A stretch of 36,016 nucleotides of DNA. Source: an uncultured Kingella sp. (GTDB lineage Bacteria; Pseudomonadota; Gammaproteobacteria; Burkholderiales; Neisseriaceae). Numbering within the stretch: position 1 is the first letter of the stretch; every line of letters begins with the position of its first letter. The DNA lies in assembly GCA_916720425.1 (NCBI GenBank), contig CAKARD010000003.1:1-36016 (forward strand). Direction: 5' to 3'. Under the pieces are notes generated by a model that worked only from the letters and a program-made list of their open reading frames with translations, was not told the DNA's origin and ran no database searches. This document shows, piece by piece, positions 24,309 through 32,172 of the stretch. Made by a program: the position numbers and the translations under genes.

Positions 24309-24667
24309 TCTAACGCCCCTTTTTTCCATTCATATACAAAGCCTACGGTTAAAATTACAATAAAAACCAGCATAGACCAAAATGCGTATACCCCTGTTTC
24401 TTTTAATAAATCTTTAAACACTACCGCCCACGGCACCATAAATGCTACTTCTAAATCAAACAAAATAAATAAAATCGCCACCAAATAATAACGTACGTCA
24501 AATTTCATACGTGCATTTTCAAAGGCTTCAAAGCCGCATTCAAATGGTGTATCTTTTTCAGCATAATGGCGTTTGGGACCTAAAAGTGTACCCAATAAAA
24601 TAAAAATTATGCCTGCTGCTAAACCGACAATGGCAAAAATCAGCACGGGGAAATAGTTTGCTAGCAT
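24299..24667 (-). CDS. nuoA: NADH-quinone oxidoreductase subunit A
   Basis: Small membrane subunit at the hinge of complex I, three helices. Conserved parts are YAEKDTPFECGFE (the TMH1-2 loop with the redox-sensitive cysteine) and FDVRYYLVAILFILFDLEVAF. I favour ATG 24667 (MLANYFPVLIF, 122 aa), since AGGAAG lies 4 bases upstream and related proteins start here. ATG 24688 would add MNIAGSQ. It is the first gene of the nuo operon, 265-286 bases after fadL and beyond that gene's terminator. Confidence 0.95.
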   Translation of the reverse strand: MLANYFPVLIFAIVGLAAGIIFILLGTLLGPKRHYAEKDTPFECGFEAFENARMKFDVRYYLVAILFILFDLEVAFMVPWAVVFKDLLKETGVYAFWSMLVFIVILTVGFVYEWKKGALEWE

Positions 24668-24688
24668 TTGGCTTCCTGCAATGTTCAT

Positions 24689-24828
24689 TTTTGTAATTAA
24701 TTAACTATTTTAACGGGTTTTGCCAATATTTAAAAGTTACCTTTTAGGAGAATGATTAAAAAAACCCCATTTTTTCAATACGATAATGATATTTATTTCT
24801 ATTTATTAAGAGTAATAGTCTATATTAT
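24689..24828 (-). promoter_or_regulatory. nuo operon leader, probable promoter region
   Basis: The gap between the fadL terminator and nuoA is very AT-rich and must contain the nuo promoter. Candidates are a TATAAT at 24829-24824, which overlaps the end of the terminator T-run but has no good -35, and a TTGAAA at 24778-24773, which has only a poor -10. I cannot choose between them. No second intergenic promoter of similar quality is visible inside the operon. Confidence 0.4.
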
Positions 24829-24862
24829 AAAAAACACCGCTTGCGAAAAGGTTTGCAAACGG
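24829..24862 (-). terminator. Rho-independent terminator of fadL
   Basis: On the minus strand CCGTTTGC (24862-24855), a 10-base loop, GCAAGCGG (24844-24837) with one G-U pair, then TG and six T. A second, weaker hairpin (TTCAAGGC / GCCTTGAA, about 24884-24914) precedes it. It separates fadL from nuoA. Confidence 0.8.
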
Positions 24863-24953
24863 CGGCTCTTAAAGTGAAAGAAAAAGCAATTCAAGGCCAG
24901 AAGGAGTGAAGATGCCTTGAATCGCATCCACGGAAAATAGAGAAGAAACAAAA

Positions 24954-26363
24954 TTAGAATTTATATGTATATTGCATGCCTAAAATCATTGCATGGCTTT
25001 TAAATTTGGCACTGGTGGCGCCTTTACTATCTACATTTGTTCCATCAGATGATTCACCAATAAAATCACTTTTATTAATATGCACATATGATAATGCAGT
25101 GTCTAATACATGGCGTTGTTGAATGGTATAGCGTGTACCAATTGAAAACCACAAACGATTGGCATCGGGTAAGGTATTTTGACGGTCAGCAGAACTGCGA
25201 ACTGGGCTTTGGTCAAACGCAATCCCCGCACGCAATTGCAATGGTTCACTATATTGATATGAACCACCCAATGCCACTTTAACTGTATCGCGCCAATTAG
25301 GCACTATGGTTGTTTGATTGGATTTTCCGTTTACTACATTTTTTTCATTTTCAAACATCAATACCGCTTTATTAAAACGACTGTGGCGCGTCCAAGTTAC
25401 ATCGCTAAATAAATTGAGTTTATCAGTCGCACGATACATACCATGCACCGACAAAGACTCAGGCGTAACAATTTTAACTGATGCACCTTCGCTAACTAAA
25501 TAACCTCGCCCTCTAAACATTGGCTCTAACGCTTTAGATACCGAACCATCAGGCTGCCATTTTGCTGTGCCTTTTAAATTATGCGAAACTTTTGAACGAT
25601 AGGCCACACCTAAACGTAAACGGTCATTCACATCAAACATCCAACCCAAATGGTAACCAAAGCCCCAATCATGTCCTTTTACATCACCACGCCCCTGCCA
25701 ATTGGCACGGTTGCTTGCACCTGGTATTGCCATCGGAATGGTTGGAACGCGACCTGCTTCAATTGCTTTCAAAGCAATATCTGGCTGTGAAGCACTCCAA
25801 TCAGCATATTTAGTTAATTCTGCGCGCGAATATTGCGCAATCAACCCTGCTGCAAATGAGTGTTTTTCACTGGCTTTAAACGCGACAGCAGGCTCTAACG
25901 CAATAGTCGTTAAACCCAATTTATTAATGTTATATCGCAAAACTGAATCATCAGCATAATCTGTTTTTGAACCAAACGGAATATACATTCCCATACCTAA
26001 AGTAACGCGGTCGTTTAATTTATAGGCACCATAAACATGTGGCGCAGCCGTGATTTCAGTAATCTTACCACTGTCGCTACCCGTTACTTGACCACCGCGA
26101 TAATATGTAGCGCGTCCGTCATAGTATTTGACTGATGGAAACACAATATTAGCTGCGCCTGTAATTTCTGCTTTACTCTCCAACTTAGTCAAGCCAGCAG
26201 GATTTGAAAAAATGGTTGAAGCATCAGCCGCCTCTGCCGCCGCTGCATTTGCAGTACTTTGTGCACCAACCGATTGCGTACCAAAATGGTAGCCCGATGC
26301 GATACTTTGTTGTGTTAACGCTGCTAAAATTATTAGCACTGTGGATTTAATGATGTGCTTCAT
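24954..26363 (-). CDS. FadL/OmpP1-family outer membrane transporter
   Basis: Outer-membrane beta-barrel that lets long-chain fatty acids or other hydrophobic compounds cross; 469 aa. The signal peptide MKHIIKSTVLIILAALTQQ ends near IAS-GYHFG. The mature N-terminus matches the family hatch region (GTQSVGAQSTANAAAAEAAD, then ASTIFSNPAGLTKL with the NPAG motif). Many alternating strands follow, and the protein ends with phenylalanine in MQYTYKF, the usual outer-membrane assembly signal. It has its own strong promoter and terminator, so it is monocistronic. Neisserial relatives are known as surface antigens of the OmpP1 type. The substrate is inferred only. Confidence 0.9.
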   Translation of the reverse strand: MKHIIKSTVLIILAALTQQSIASGYHFGTQSVGAQSTANAAAAEAADASTIFSNPAGLTKLESKAEITGAANIVFPSVKYYDGRATYYRGGQVTGSDSGKITEITAAPHVYGAYKLNDRVTLGMGMYIPFGSKTDYADDSVLRYNINKLGLTTIALEPAVAFKASEKHSFAAGLIAQYSRAELTKYADWSASQPDIALKAIEAGRVPTIPMAIPGASNRANWQGRGDVKGHDWGFGYHLGWMFDVNDRLRLGVAYRSKVSHNLKGTAKWQPDGSVSKALEPMFRGRGYLVSEGASVKIVTPESLSVHGMYRATDKLNLFSDVTWTRHSRFNKAVLMFENEKNVVNGKSNQTTIVPNWRDTVKVALGGSYQYSEPLQLRAGIAFDQSPVRSSADRQNTLPDANRLWFSIGTRYTIQQRHVLDTALSYVHINKSDFIGESSDGTNVDSKGATSAKFKSHAMILGMQYTYKF

Positions 26364-26421
26364 TGCTTTCTCAATATCAGTTCTTGCTAATTGGTATTTT
26401 AGATTAAAATTTAGAATAATA

Positions 26422-26454
26422 ACTCTATTATACCTTGATAGAGTAAAAAAACAA
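26422..26454 (-). promoter_or_regulatory. Promoter of the fadL-type gene with overlapping dyad
   Basis: Minus strand: -35 TTGTTT (26454-26449), 16-base spacer, -10 TATAAT (26432-26427). An inverted repeat ACTCTAT / ATAGAGT (arms 26444-26438 and 26428-26422, 9 bases apart) covers the spacer and -10, a typical place for a repressor operator. The promoter is well supported; the operator is inferred. Confidence 0.65.
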
Positions 26455-26515
26455 GTTATTAGTTAAAGAAATGTGAATCTGTGTTCATTTTTGCCATGAA
26501 TCATCATATCGTCCA

Positions 26516-27040
26516 TTAAATGACTGCGGTAATTTGTGGTAATAAGTTTCGTGCTTCGTGTAACAAGAGTCCCAAAGTGCTGCGATGATTAATACAAGAG
26601 AACACGCAAACCAAATTGGGATTGTTGGGTAAACGCAACAAAAGATAAACGGTATCGCTACCATTAACAATCATTTCATTTAGTTGTGCATGGGGCGTGT
26701 CTTTTGTGTTGTGAAATGCTTCTATGACTTTGAGTAAATTAGGGGCGGTGTATAAATCAGTGGTTGCTGCTGCAACTAATGCGAGAACTTCGTGCGGTAA
26801 ACATTGCACCGTTTCTACGGCGATTAATTGCTTATTCACAATATCTACACAAGCAATGGCTTGGCAATCAGTGAATTCTTGACACATATCGGCAAATATG
26901 CGGCGCAAAGTTTCGTTTTGTTCTGGCAATATTTGGGCGATTTGTGCACTGGTGAAGCAAGCAGACGATGTGGTAGCATGATCATGATCAATAGATACGG
27001 TAATAGGTGCGGTCAGTAAATCTGTGATTTTTTTTAGCAT
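26516..27040 (-). CDS. Roadblock/LC7-like protein, tentative
   Basis: A 174-aa soluble protein without signal or membrane helices. The middle and C-terminal part (AIACVDIVNKQLIAVETVQC, LPHEVLALVAAATTDLY, then TVYLLLRLPNNPNLVCVFSC and STLGLLLHEARNLLPQI) follows the strand-helix-strand-strand-helix pattern of Roadblock/LC7 proteins, which regulate small GTPases or act as scaffolds. The N-terminal 60 residues have no recognisable domain. ATG 27040 is chosen because the longer start at 27088 lies inside the upstream terminator hairpin. It is same-strand with the DUF3579-GNAT gene but separated by that terminator; fadL follows with its own promoter. The function is unknown. Confidence 0.6.
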   Translation of the reverse strand: MLKKITDLLTAPITVSIDHDHATTSSACFTSAQIAQILPEQNETLRRIFADMCQEFTDCQAIACVDIVNKQLIAVETVQCLPHEVLALVAAATTDLYTAPNLLKVIEAFHNTKDTPHAQLNEMIVNGSDTVYLLLRLPNNPNLVCVFSCINHRSTLGLLLHEARNLLPQITAVI

Positions 27041-27068
27041 AATGGTGTGTGGTACGGTACGTAGTAAT

Positions 27069-27096
27069 AAAAAGCAAAGGGCAATCAACCCTTTGC
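27069..27096 (-). terminator. Terminator after the DUF3579-GNAT gene
   Basis: Minus strand GCAAAGGG, 7-base loop, CCCTTTGC, then TTTTTATT: a standard Rho-independent terminator about 22 bases past the stop codon. Confidence 0.85.
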
Positions 27097-27118
27097 ATGA
27101 TATATTGATGGCAAAAAA

Positions 27119-27976
27119 TTATTTGAGTTTTTGCACAAAATGATAGGCGCGAATGGCAAAGCCATGCTGAAAATATAAACGGTGTGCGCCTTGGCGATCC
27201 ATATCTACATTACTGTCGGCTTCTATTTGGGTGATATGGTTTTCTTGGGCAATTTGATGCACAGCTTCTATCAGTAATGCGGCATAACCACGCCCTCGAC
27301 TATTGGGTAAGGTAATTAAATCATCAATATGAATATGGCGGCCACTGACTAAATTGGTTTCTTCACGAAAGCCACATACGGCAACGGCATTGCTTTTTCC
27401 TTCTTCAAATACGCCTAATAAGCGATAGCCTTGTGGTCGTTGTATATCATTAATTTGGCTAATAAAATGATTCATATCATTAAGGAGTGGGCGTAATACA
27501 CTTAATGCAGAAAAAGCACAAGCGGTTTCTTGAGCGTTAATTTCGCGTACGCAGCTGGAATGGGTTTTTGCATCTTCCACTGCGTCAGCCAAAATTCTAT
27601 CCGCGGCAGGTTGATAGGTTTGTTCGGGTGAAATAGATGTGGGAATGATTGCTTCTATGGTGGGTTGAATGGGTTCTGCTTGATGCTCGCAGGCGTGATA
27701 ATTGAGTTCACTGGCATTCATGACACGTAAATCGTTATCTGCGGCAAAATCCATCAAAAAACGGAACATAGCAGGATTGATGTCCTCCAGTTGAGCGGAA
27801 ATAACCACGCTACGAACTTTATCAATTAGTACAGGGTGAACCCATTCGTGATATGACAATCGGTTGTCTTGATTAAATGAAGATAAAATGCCACACAATC
27901 GCTCTGCCCAATCACTGGGACGAAAGACTTTGCCGTTGCTGGTTGTGCCGTGAATAATGATTTCTTGATCTTGCAT
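27119..27976 (-). CDS. DUF3579 domain fused to a GNAT acetyltransferase
   Basis: A 285-aa two-domain protein. Residues 1-95 match the DUF3579 pattern known from beta-proteobacteria (IIIHGTTSNGKVFRPSDWAE, YHEWVHPVLIDKVRSVVISA, MFRFLMDFAADNDLRVM). Residues about 140-285 form a GNAT domain with the acetyl-CoA loop LPNSRGRGYAALLIEAV and a C-terminal YFQHGFAIRAYHFV. A linker of about 45 residues rich in P, E and I joins them. ATG 27976 begins at the DUF3579 start. A terminator follows it. The gene starts downstream of the tRNA-fMet terminator. DUF3579 has no known activity; a link to acetylation is suggested by this fusion only. Confidence 0.82.
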   Translation of the reverse strand: MQDQEIIIHGTTSNGKVFRPSDWAERLCGILSSFNQDNRLSYHEWVHPVLIDKVRSVVISAQLEDINPAMFRFLMDFAADNDLRVMNASELNYHACEHQAEPIQPTIEAIIPTSISPEQTYQPAADRILADAVEDAKTHSSCVREINAQETACAFSALSVLRPLLNDMNHFISQINDIQRPQGYRLLGVFEEGKSNAVAVCGFREETNLVSGRHIHIDDLITLPNSRGRGYAALLIEAVHQIAQENHITQIEADSNVDMDRQGAHRLYFQHGFAIRAYHFVQKLK

Positions 27977-28024
27977 AAATGCACCATTGCGCGAGAATGT
28001 TGAAGAAACATGTGAATTATACCT

Positions 28025-28059
28025 GAAAAAAGAAAAACCGCTTGAATAAATCCAAGCGG
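28025..28059 (-). terminator. Terminator of tRNA-fMet
   Basis: Minus strand CCGCTTG, 8-base loop, CAAGCGG, then TTTTTCTTTTTT, starting 7 bases past the tRNA 3' CCA. Confidence 0.88.
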
Positions 28060-28066
28060 TAAAATT

Positions 28067-28143
<77 letters not shown>

Positions 28144-28156
28144 TCAGAAGAATCGT

Positions 28157-28185
28157 ATTGTAGGTATTTTTTTTATATGTGTCAA
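28157..28185 (-). promoter_or_regulatory. Promoter of tRNA-fMet
   Basis: Minus strand: consensus -35 TTGACA (28185-28180), 17-base spacer, -10 TACAAT (28162-28157), ending 13 bases before the tRNA. This is the best sigma-70 promoter in the window. Confidence 0.88.
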
Positions 28186-28310
28186 GGTTTTTTTAATTTA
28201 TTCATTTTGGTATATAAATAAATCATATTAAGGATACAGCCAAATATTCTTTAAAAGTTTTCGTTTCTCTTGATAACCTTGTCTGTTTTTTACATTTAAG
28301 AGATTGATTT

Positions 28311-29531
28311 ATGATACCACACTCATACCATCCCTCTAAATTGCAATTGTGGCTCTTTGTTTTGGCGGCGGCTTTGATTTTGTTGATTACTATTGGTATG
28401 CGCATGACTTTGGGTTTGTTTGTGCCACCTTTGGTTAATGAGACTTCTTTATCTATTACACAAGTGAGCTTGGCTATTGCGGTAACACAACTAATGTGGG
28501 GGATCTCGCAACCTTTAACAGGGGGATTGGCGGATCGCTTTGGTGCATGGCGTGTGTTGTGGATAGGAACGCTATTATTGGGGTTGGGATGGTTATGTGT
28601 AGTATTCTTCCCAAATGAATGGGGCTTGTTGTTGGGTATGGGTGTATTGGTAGCATGGGGTATGGGGGCGGGGAGTTGGTCTATTTTGATGAGCTTAATT
28701 GCCAATCGTTTGCCAGAAAAGATGCGTGGTGTGGCTTCGGGCGTGGCCAATGCAGGTGGTTCTATGGGCCAAATGTTGCTTGCGCCTGTGTTACAAGGGA
28801 TTATTTCTGTTCCTGCTTGGGGCTGGCAAGGAGCAATGTGGTTTTTATCGGGTTTAGCGATGTTAATTTTGCCTGTGTCGCGTTTTTTAACTCACGGTAT
28901 GATATCACACCAAGCGAGCAATACGGCGCATGTGCAAGAGATTATATCTATTAAACAAGTGATTATTCGTGCGTTTAAAAATCACAATTATATTTTATTG
29001 CATCTTGGTTTTGCGACTTGTGGTTTTCATGTGGCGTTTTTAGCAACGCATCTGCCGACGGAGATTGTTTTATGTGGTTTGCCTGTGCAAGTAGCATCAA
29101 GATCTTTAGCCATTATTGGGTTAACCAATTTATTGGGTAGTTTAATTGTAGGTTGCTGTGTGGGTAGATTTCGCAATAAATGGATTTTAGCCAGTTTGTA
29201 TGGTTCACGTGTACTATTGATTGCGGGATATATGATAATGCCACGTACGGAAATGATGTTTTATTTGTTTGCTGCAGGTTTGGGTTTAACGTGGTTGGCA
29301 ACGGTTCCGCCCACTGTTGCATTGGTGGGGAAATTTTTTGGTACACGTTATTTGGCAACATTATTTGGGTTAACATTACTTTCGCATCAAGTGGGTGGTT
29401 TTTTGGGTGCGTATTTAGGTGGTAAAGCGATTACTTTGTTTAATGATTATGGTTGGATGTGGTATGGTGATTTAGTTTTGGCAACTTTAGCAGTATTGGT
29501 GCATATTTTGATTAAAGAGAAGAAGATATAA
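28311..29531 (+). CDS. Major facilitator superfamily transporter
   Basis: Inner-membrane secondary transporter of 406 aa with 12 predicted helices. The MFS signature between helices 2 and 3 is GGLADRFGAWRVLWIG, and TLFGLTLLSHQVGGFLGAYLGG marks the helix 10-11 region as in oxalate/formate and monocarboxylate-type carriers. The cytoplasmic mid-loop is short. The start ATG 28311 has AAGAG about 8 bases upstream. The gene sits just ahead of pgl and could be cotranscribed with it (60 bases). A role in sugar or organic-acid uptake is suggested by the neighbours but not by the sequence. It is probably expressed from a weak plus-strand promoter near 28265-28300. Confidence 0.88.
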   Translation: MIPHSYHPSKLQLWLFVLAAALILLITIGMRMTLGLFVPPLVNETSLSITQVSLAIAVTQLMWGISQPLTGGLADRFGAWRVLWIGTLLLGLGWLCVVFFPNEWGLLLGMGVLVAWGMGAGSWSILMSLIANRLPEKMRGVASGVANAGGSMGQMLLAPVLQGIISVPAWGWQGAMWFLSGLAMLILPVSRFLTHGMISHQASNTAHVQEIISIKQVIIRAFKNHNYILLHLGFATCGFHVAFLATHLPTEIVLCGLPVQVASRSLAIIGLTNLLGSLIVGCCVGRFRNKWILASLYGSRVLLIAGYMIMPRTEMMFYLFAAGLGLTWLATVPPTVALVGKFFGTRYLATLFGLTLLSHQVGGFLGAYLGGKAITLFNDYGWMWYGDLVLATLAVLVHILIKEKKI

Positions 29532-29591
29532 CTTGATTTTTTGTGGGGGATGGCTGATTATTCGCCATACATTTATTTTATCAGGGATATT

Positions 29592-30293
29592 ATGCCTATC
29601 TCATTTAATCAAGTTGACCATGCTATGCAAGCTGCGCATCTGTTGGCGCAATCGGTGGCACAGAATTTGCGTGATATTTTGGCAAAACAAGAATGCGTGA
29701 CATTGGCTGTTTCTGGGGGGCGATCGCCAATTGCATTTTTCCAAGCGTTGAGTCAAGAAGTATTGGATTGGTCGCGTGTAAACATAACTTTGGTTGATGA
29801 ACGCCTTGTTCCGACTGTTCATGCAGACAGTAATACGCGCTTGGTGCGTGAATATTTGTTGCAAAATCATGCGAAAGTGGCAAGATGGTTGCCCATGGTG
29901 TCAGATGAAGCGACTAAGGATGACTTAAACAATATTGTTGCGGCAGTAGATTTTGCGTTGCAACATTTTGTGCAAGCAGATGTGATTGTTTTAGGTATGG
30001 GAACAGATGGACACACAGCCAGTATTTTTCCCCAAGCACCGCAGTTTAATCAAGCCATTGCACCTAATTGTCCACATACATTAATCCATATTACGCCGAT
30101 TAGTGCTCCTTATGAGCGCATTAGTATGACTTTAAATGTATTGGAAAAGGCTCAATATATTTATTTGGCGATAGCAGGTTCAGAAAAGCTTGCAGTATAT
30201 CAAAAAGCCAATCTTGCGATTACGCCACAATTACCAATTAGTTATATTCTTCATTCAACAAAGGTAAATCTTGATGTCTTCTACAATAACTAA
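29592..30293 (+). CDS. pgl: 6-phosphogluconolactonase
   Basis: Hydrolyses 6-phosphogluconolactone to 6-phosphogluconate, between glucose-6-phosphate dehydrogenase and the Entner-Doudoroff or pentose-phosphate branch. It is a DevB/SOL-type enzyme of 233 aa with VTLAVSGGRSPIAFFQ, NITLVDERLVP and the diagnostic LGMGTDGHTASIFPQ. ATG 29592 is favoured by AGGGAT 4 bases upstream; the frame is open from 29541 but that part has no family features. It overlaps glk by 20 bases, so the two are coupled. In meningococci zwf lies directly upstream of pgl; here an MFS gene takes that place. Confidence 0.93.
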   Translation: MPISFNQVDHAMQAAHLLAQSVAQNLRDILAKQECVTLAVSGGRSPIAFFQALSQEVLDWSRVNITLVDERLVPTVHADSNTRLVREYLLQNHAKVARWLPMVSDEATKDDLNNIVAAVDFALQHFVQADVIVLGMGTDGHTASIFPQAPQFNQAIAPNCPHTLIHITPISAPYERISMTLNVLEKAQYIYLAIAGSEKLAVYQKANLAITPQLPISYILHSTKVNLDVFYNN

Positions 30294-31278
30294 ATCCACT
30301 CAACTTAATGCGACTTACCCTCGTTTGGTTGCGGATATTGGTGGCACAAATGCGCGTTTTGCTTTGGAGACAACCCATCAACAATTTGAACATATAGAAG
30401 TGTTACCTTGTGCTGATTATGACACTATTGTAGATGCTATTAAAGCATATCTTAAACGAGTAGACAGTCCAAAAATTCAATACGCAACGGTGGCGATCGC
30501 TAATCCTGTAGTAGGAGATTGGTTGCAAATGACTAATCATCATTGGTCATTTTCCATAGAAACGACGCGCCAAGCTATGGGATTTGAAACGCTTTTATTT
30601 GTAAATGATTTTACTGCGCAAGCTTTGGCAATTACTCAAGCTAAAAGTGAGGATCTGGTGCAAGTGGGTGGTTTTCAGGCGATAGAAAATGCGCCTAAAG
30701 CGGTGATTGGGCCTGGAACAGGTTTGGGTATGAGTGGCTTAATTCCATCGGCGGCAGGTTATGTGGCTTTGGCTGGTGAAGGTGGGCATGCGAGTTTTTC
30801 TCCGTTTGATGATACGGAAATTTTGATTTGGCAATATGCTAAGCGTAAATATGGTCATGTTTCGGCAGAACGATTTTTAAGTGGGGCGGGCTTAGGGTTA
30901 ATTTATGAAGCTTTGGCAGAGCGCGAGGGAGTGAAACGTCAACAATTGACACCTGCTGAAATCAGTGAACGTGCTTTAAGTGGTTCATCACCCTTGTGCC
31001 GTTTAACCTTGGATATCTTTTGTGCGATGTTGGGAACGGTAGCTTCAAACTTGGCTTTGACTTTAGGTGCACGCGGTGGGGTGTATTTGTGTGGTGGTAT
31101 TATTCCACGCTTTATTGAGTATTTCAAATATTCACCGTTTCGGAATCGTTTTGAAAATAAGGGTCGTTTTGATGCGTATTTGGCAGCCATTCCGGTGTAT
31201 GTGGTGTTGAGTAAATATCCTGGCATTACGGGGGCGGCAGTGGCATTAGATAACCACTTTAATTTTGAAAAGTTATGA
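30274..31278 (+). CDS. glk: Glucokinase
   Basis: Phosphorylates glucose to glucose-6-phosphate with ATP; 334 aa, bacterial Glk family. Seen are the phosphate-binding LVADIGGTNARFALE, the catalytic region LLFVNDFTAQALAI with the base aspartate, VIGPGTGLGMSGL, GEGGHASFSP, and GVYLCGGIIPRF near the adenosine site. ATG 30274 is used, not TTG 30271; AAAGGT lies upstream within pgl. It is coupled to pgl by overlap and followed after 234 bases by nudE. The cluster pgl-glk-hexR fits the neisserial Entner-Doudoroff locus. Confidence 0.94.
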   Translation: MSSTITKSTQLNATYPRLVADIGGTNARFALETTHQQFEHIEVLPCADYDTIVDAIKAYLKRVDSPKIQYATVAIANPVVGDWLQMTNHHWSFSIETTRQAMGFETLLFVNDFTAQALAITQAKSEDLVQVGGFQAIENAPKAVIGPGTGLGMSGLIPSAAGYVALAGEGGHASFSPFDDTEILIWQYAKRKYGHVSAERFLSGAGLGLIYEALAEREGVKRQQLTPAEISERALSGSSPLCRLTLDIFCAMLGTVASNLALTLGARGGVYLCGGIIPRFIEYFKYSPFRNRFENKGRFDAYLAAIPVYVVLSKYPGITGAAVALDNHFNFEKL

Positions 31279-31363
31279 TTTATTTTATATAAACATGCGT
31301 CGTACCTCACGCTGTTTGTGCTGGCAGTGATGGTTTTTGAAACTGTTACTGTATGCGCATAGC

Positions 31364-31400
31364 AAGCCCGCTTCGCGGGCTTGGGCGCACGCAGTGTGCC
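31364..31400. repeat. Two adjacent GC-rich hairpins after glk
   Basis: AAGCCCGC-TTC-GCGGGCTT (31364-31382) and GGCGCAC-GCA-GTGTGCC (31384-31400), one directly after the other. They are far richer in G+C than their surroundings. No T-run follows, so they are not standard terminators; they may stabilise the glk transcript end or belong to a dispersed repeat. Confidence 0.55.
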
Positions 31401-31512
31401 ATATACCACAGTCGCATTCCAATCACCTATTTAACCTATAACTGTTGCGTTCACCAGCGTGGTACGCGGCGCAACGCGTGTTTATGCATCAAACACAAAA
31501 TAAGGGATCAAT

Positions 31513-32106
31513 ATGTCTTTATTAAACAGCACACAAGAAAAACCACAAATCCTCAATGTGCGTACCGTCGTTAAAACTGCTGTCTTTGAAGTGCAAGCTG
31601 TCGATTTACGTTTTGCCAATGGCGTAGAACGTACTTATGAACGGCTTACCCCTGCACGCTTGCCATCCGTAATGGTTTTGCCGATTGCCAATCAAACTTT
31701 AACCATGATTCGTGAGTATGCAGTGGGAACAGAGCGCTATGAATTAACCTGCGTGAAAGGCCTAATAGACAAAGGTGAAACACCACAACAAGCTGCTAAT
31801 CGTGAATTGCAAGAAGAAATTGGTATGGGTGCACAACAGTTTACCTTATTGCGAGTGGTGTATTCCTCTCCTAGCCATATGTATGGCCCCATGCATGTGT
31901 TTGTGGCACAAGATTTGTATCCTGCCAAACAACACGGTGATGAACCCGAGCCACTTGTTCCGGTAACCGTAGCCCTATCACAGTTAGATGATCTGATTGA
32001 TGATATGCAATTGGGCGATGCACGTGTTTTATCTGCTTTAATGTTATTACAACGTTATTGGCACAAAACGTTATCAAATAGCAAGACCACGCAAAAAAAA
32101 CTATAA
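31513..32106 (+). CDS. nudE: Nudix hydrolase, NudE type (ADP-sugar/ADP compounds)
   Basis: A 197-aa hydrolase. The Nudix box GLIDKGETPQQAANRELQEE is followed by IGM, giving the full G-x5-E-x7-REU-x-EE-x-G-U pattern that binds Mg. The preceding FANGVERTYERL and YAVGTERYELTCVKG, and the later SPSHMYGPMHVFVAQDLYP, match NudE, which cleaves ADP-ribose, NADH and similar compounds. AAGGGA lies 7 bases before ATG 31513. It is inserted between glk and hexR, which are neighbours in meningococci. The exact substrate is inferred from family. Confidence 0.87.
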   Translation: MSLLNSTQEKPQILNVRTVVKTAVFEVQAVDLRFANGVERTYERLTPARLPSVMVLPIANQTLTMIREYAVGTERYELTCVKGLIDKGETPQQAANRELQEEIGMGAQQFTLLRVVYSSPSHMYGPMHVFVAQDLYPAKQHGDEPEPLVPVTVALSQLDDLIDDMQLGDARVLSALMLLQRYWHKTLSNSKTTQKKL

Positions 32107-32142
32107 TATGCCCATTCCATTAGCTGTTTAATTTAAATAGCT
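32102..32142 (+). promoter_or_regulatory. Candidate hexR promoter and palindrome
   Basis: A TATAAT box at 32102-32107 (only a weak -35, TAGCAA, 17 bases upstream) is followed by a near-perfect palindrome at 32122-32142 (AGCTGTTTA / TAAATAGCT around TT). The palindrome lies 30 bases before the hexR start, a fitting place for autoregulation. It does not resemble the published TGTAATxxxATTACA-type HexR site, so the binding protein is open. Confidence 0.35.
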
Positions 32143-32172
32143 CTCGTATTCACCTTGCGAAAGACCGTTAAA

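Noticed and set aside
27041..27088. A longer N-terminus for the Roadblock-like protein with a hydrophobic start.
   Set aside because: The start codon lies inside the upstream terminator stem, so this leader would not be transcribed from a promoter after it.
28223..28750. A minus-strand frame of 175 codons opposite the MFS gene.
   Set aside because: It has shadow composition (Lys, Pro, Asn, Thr) and overlaps a clear transporter.
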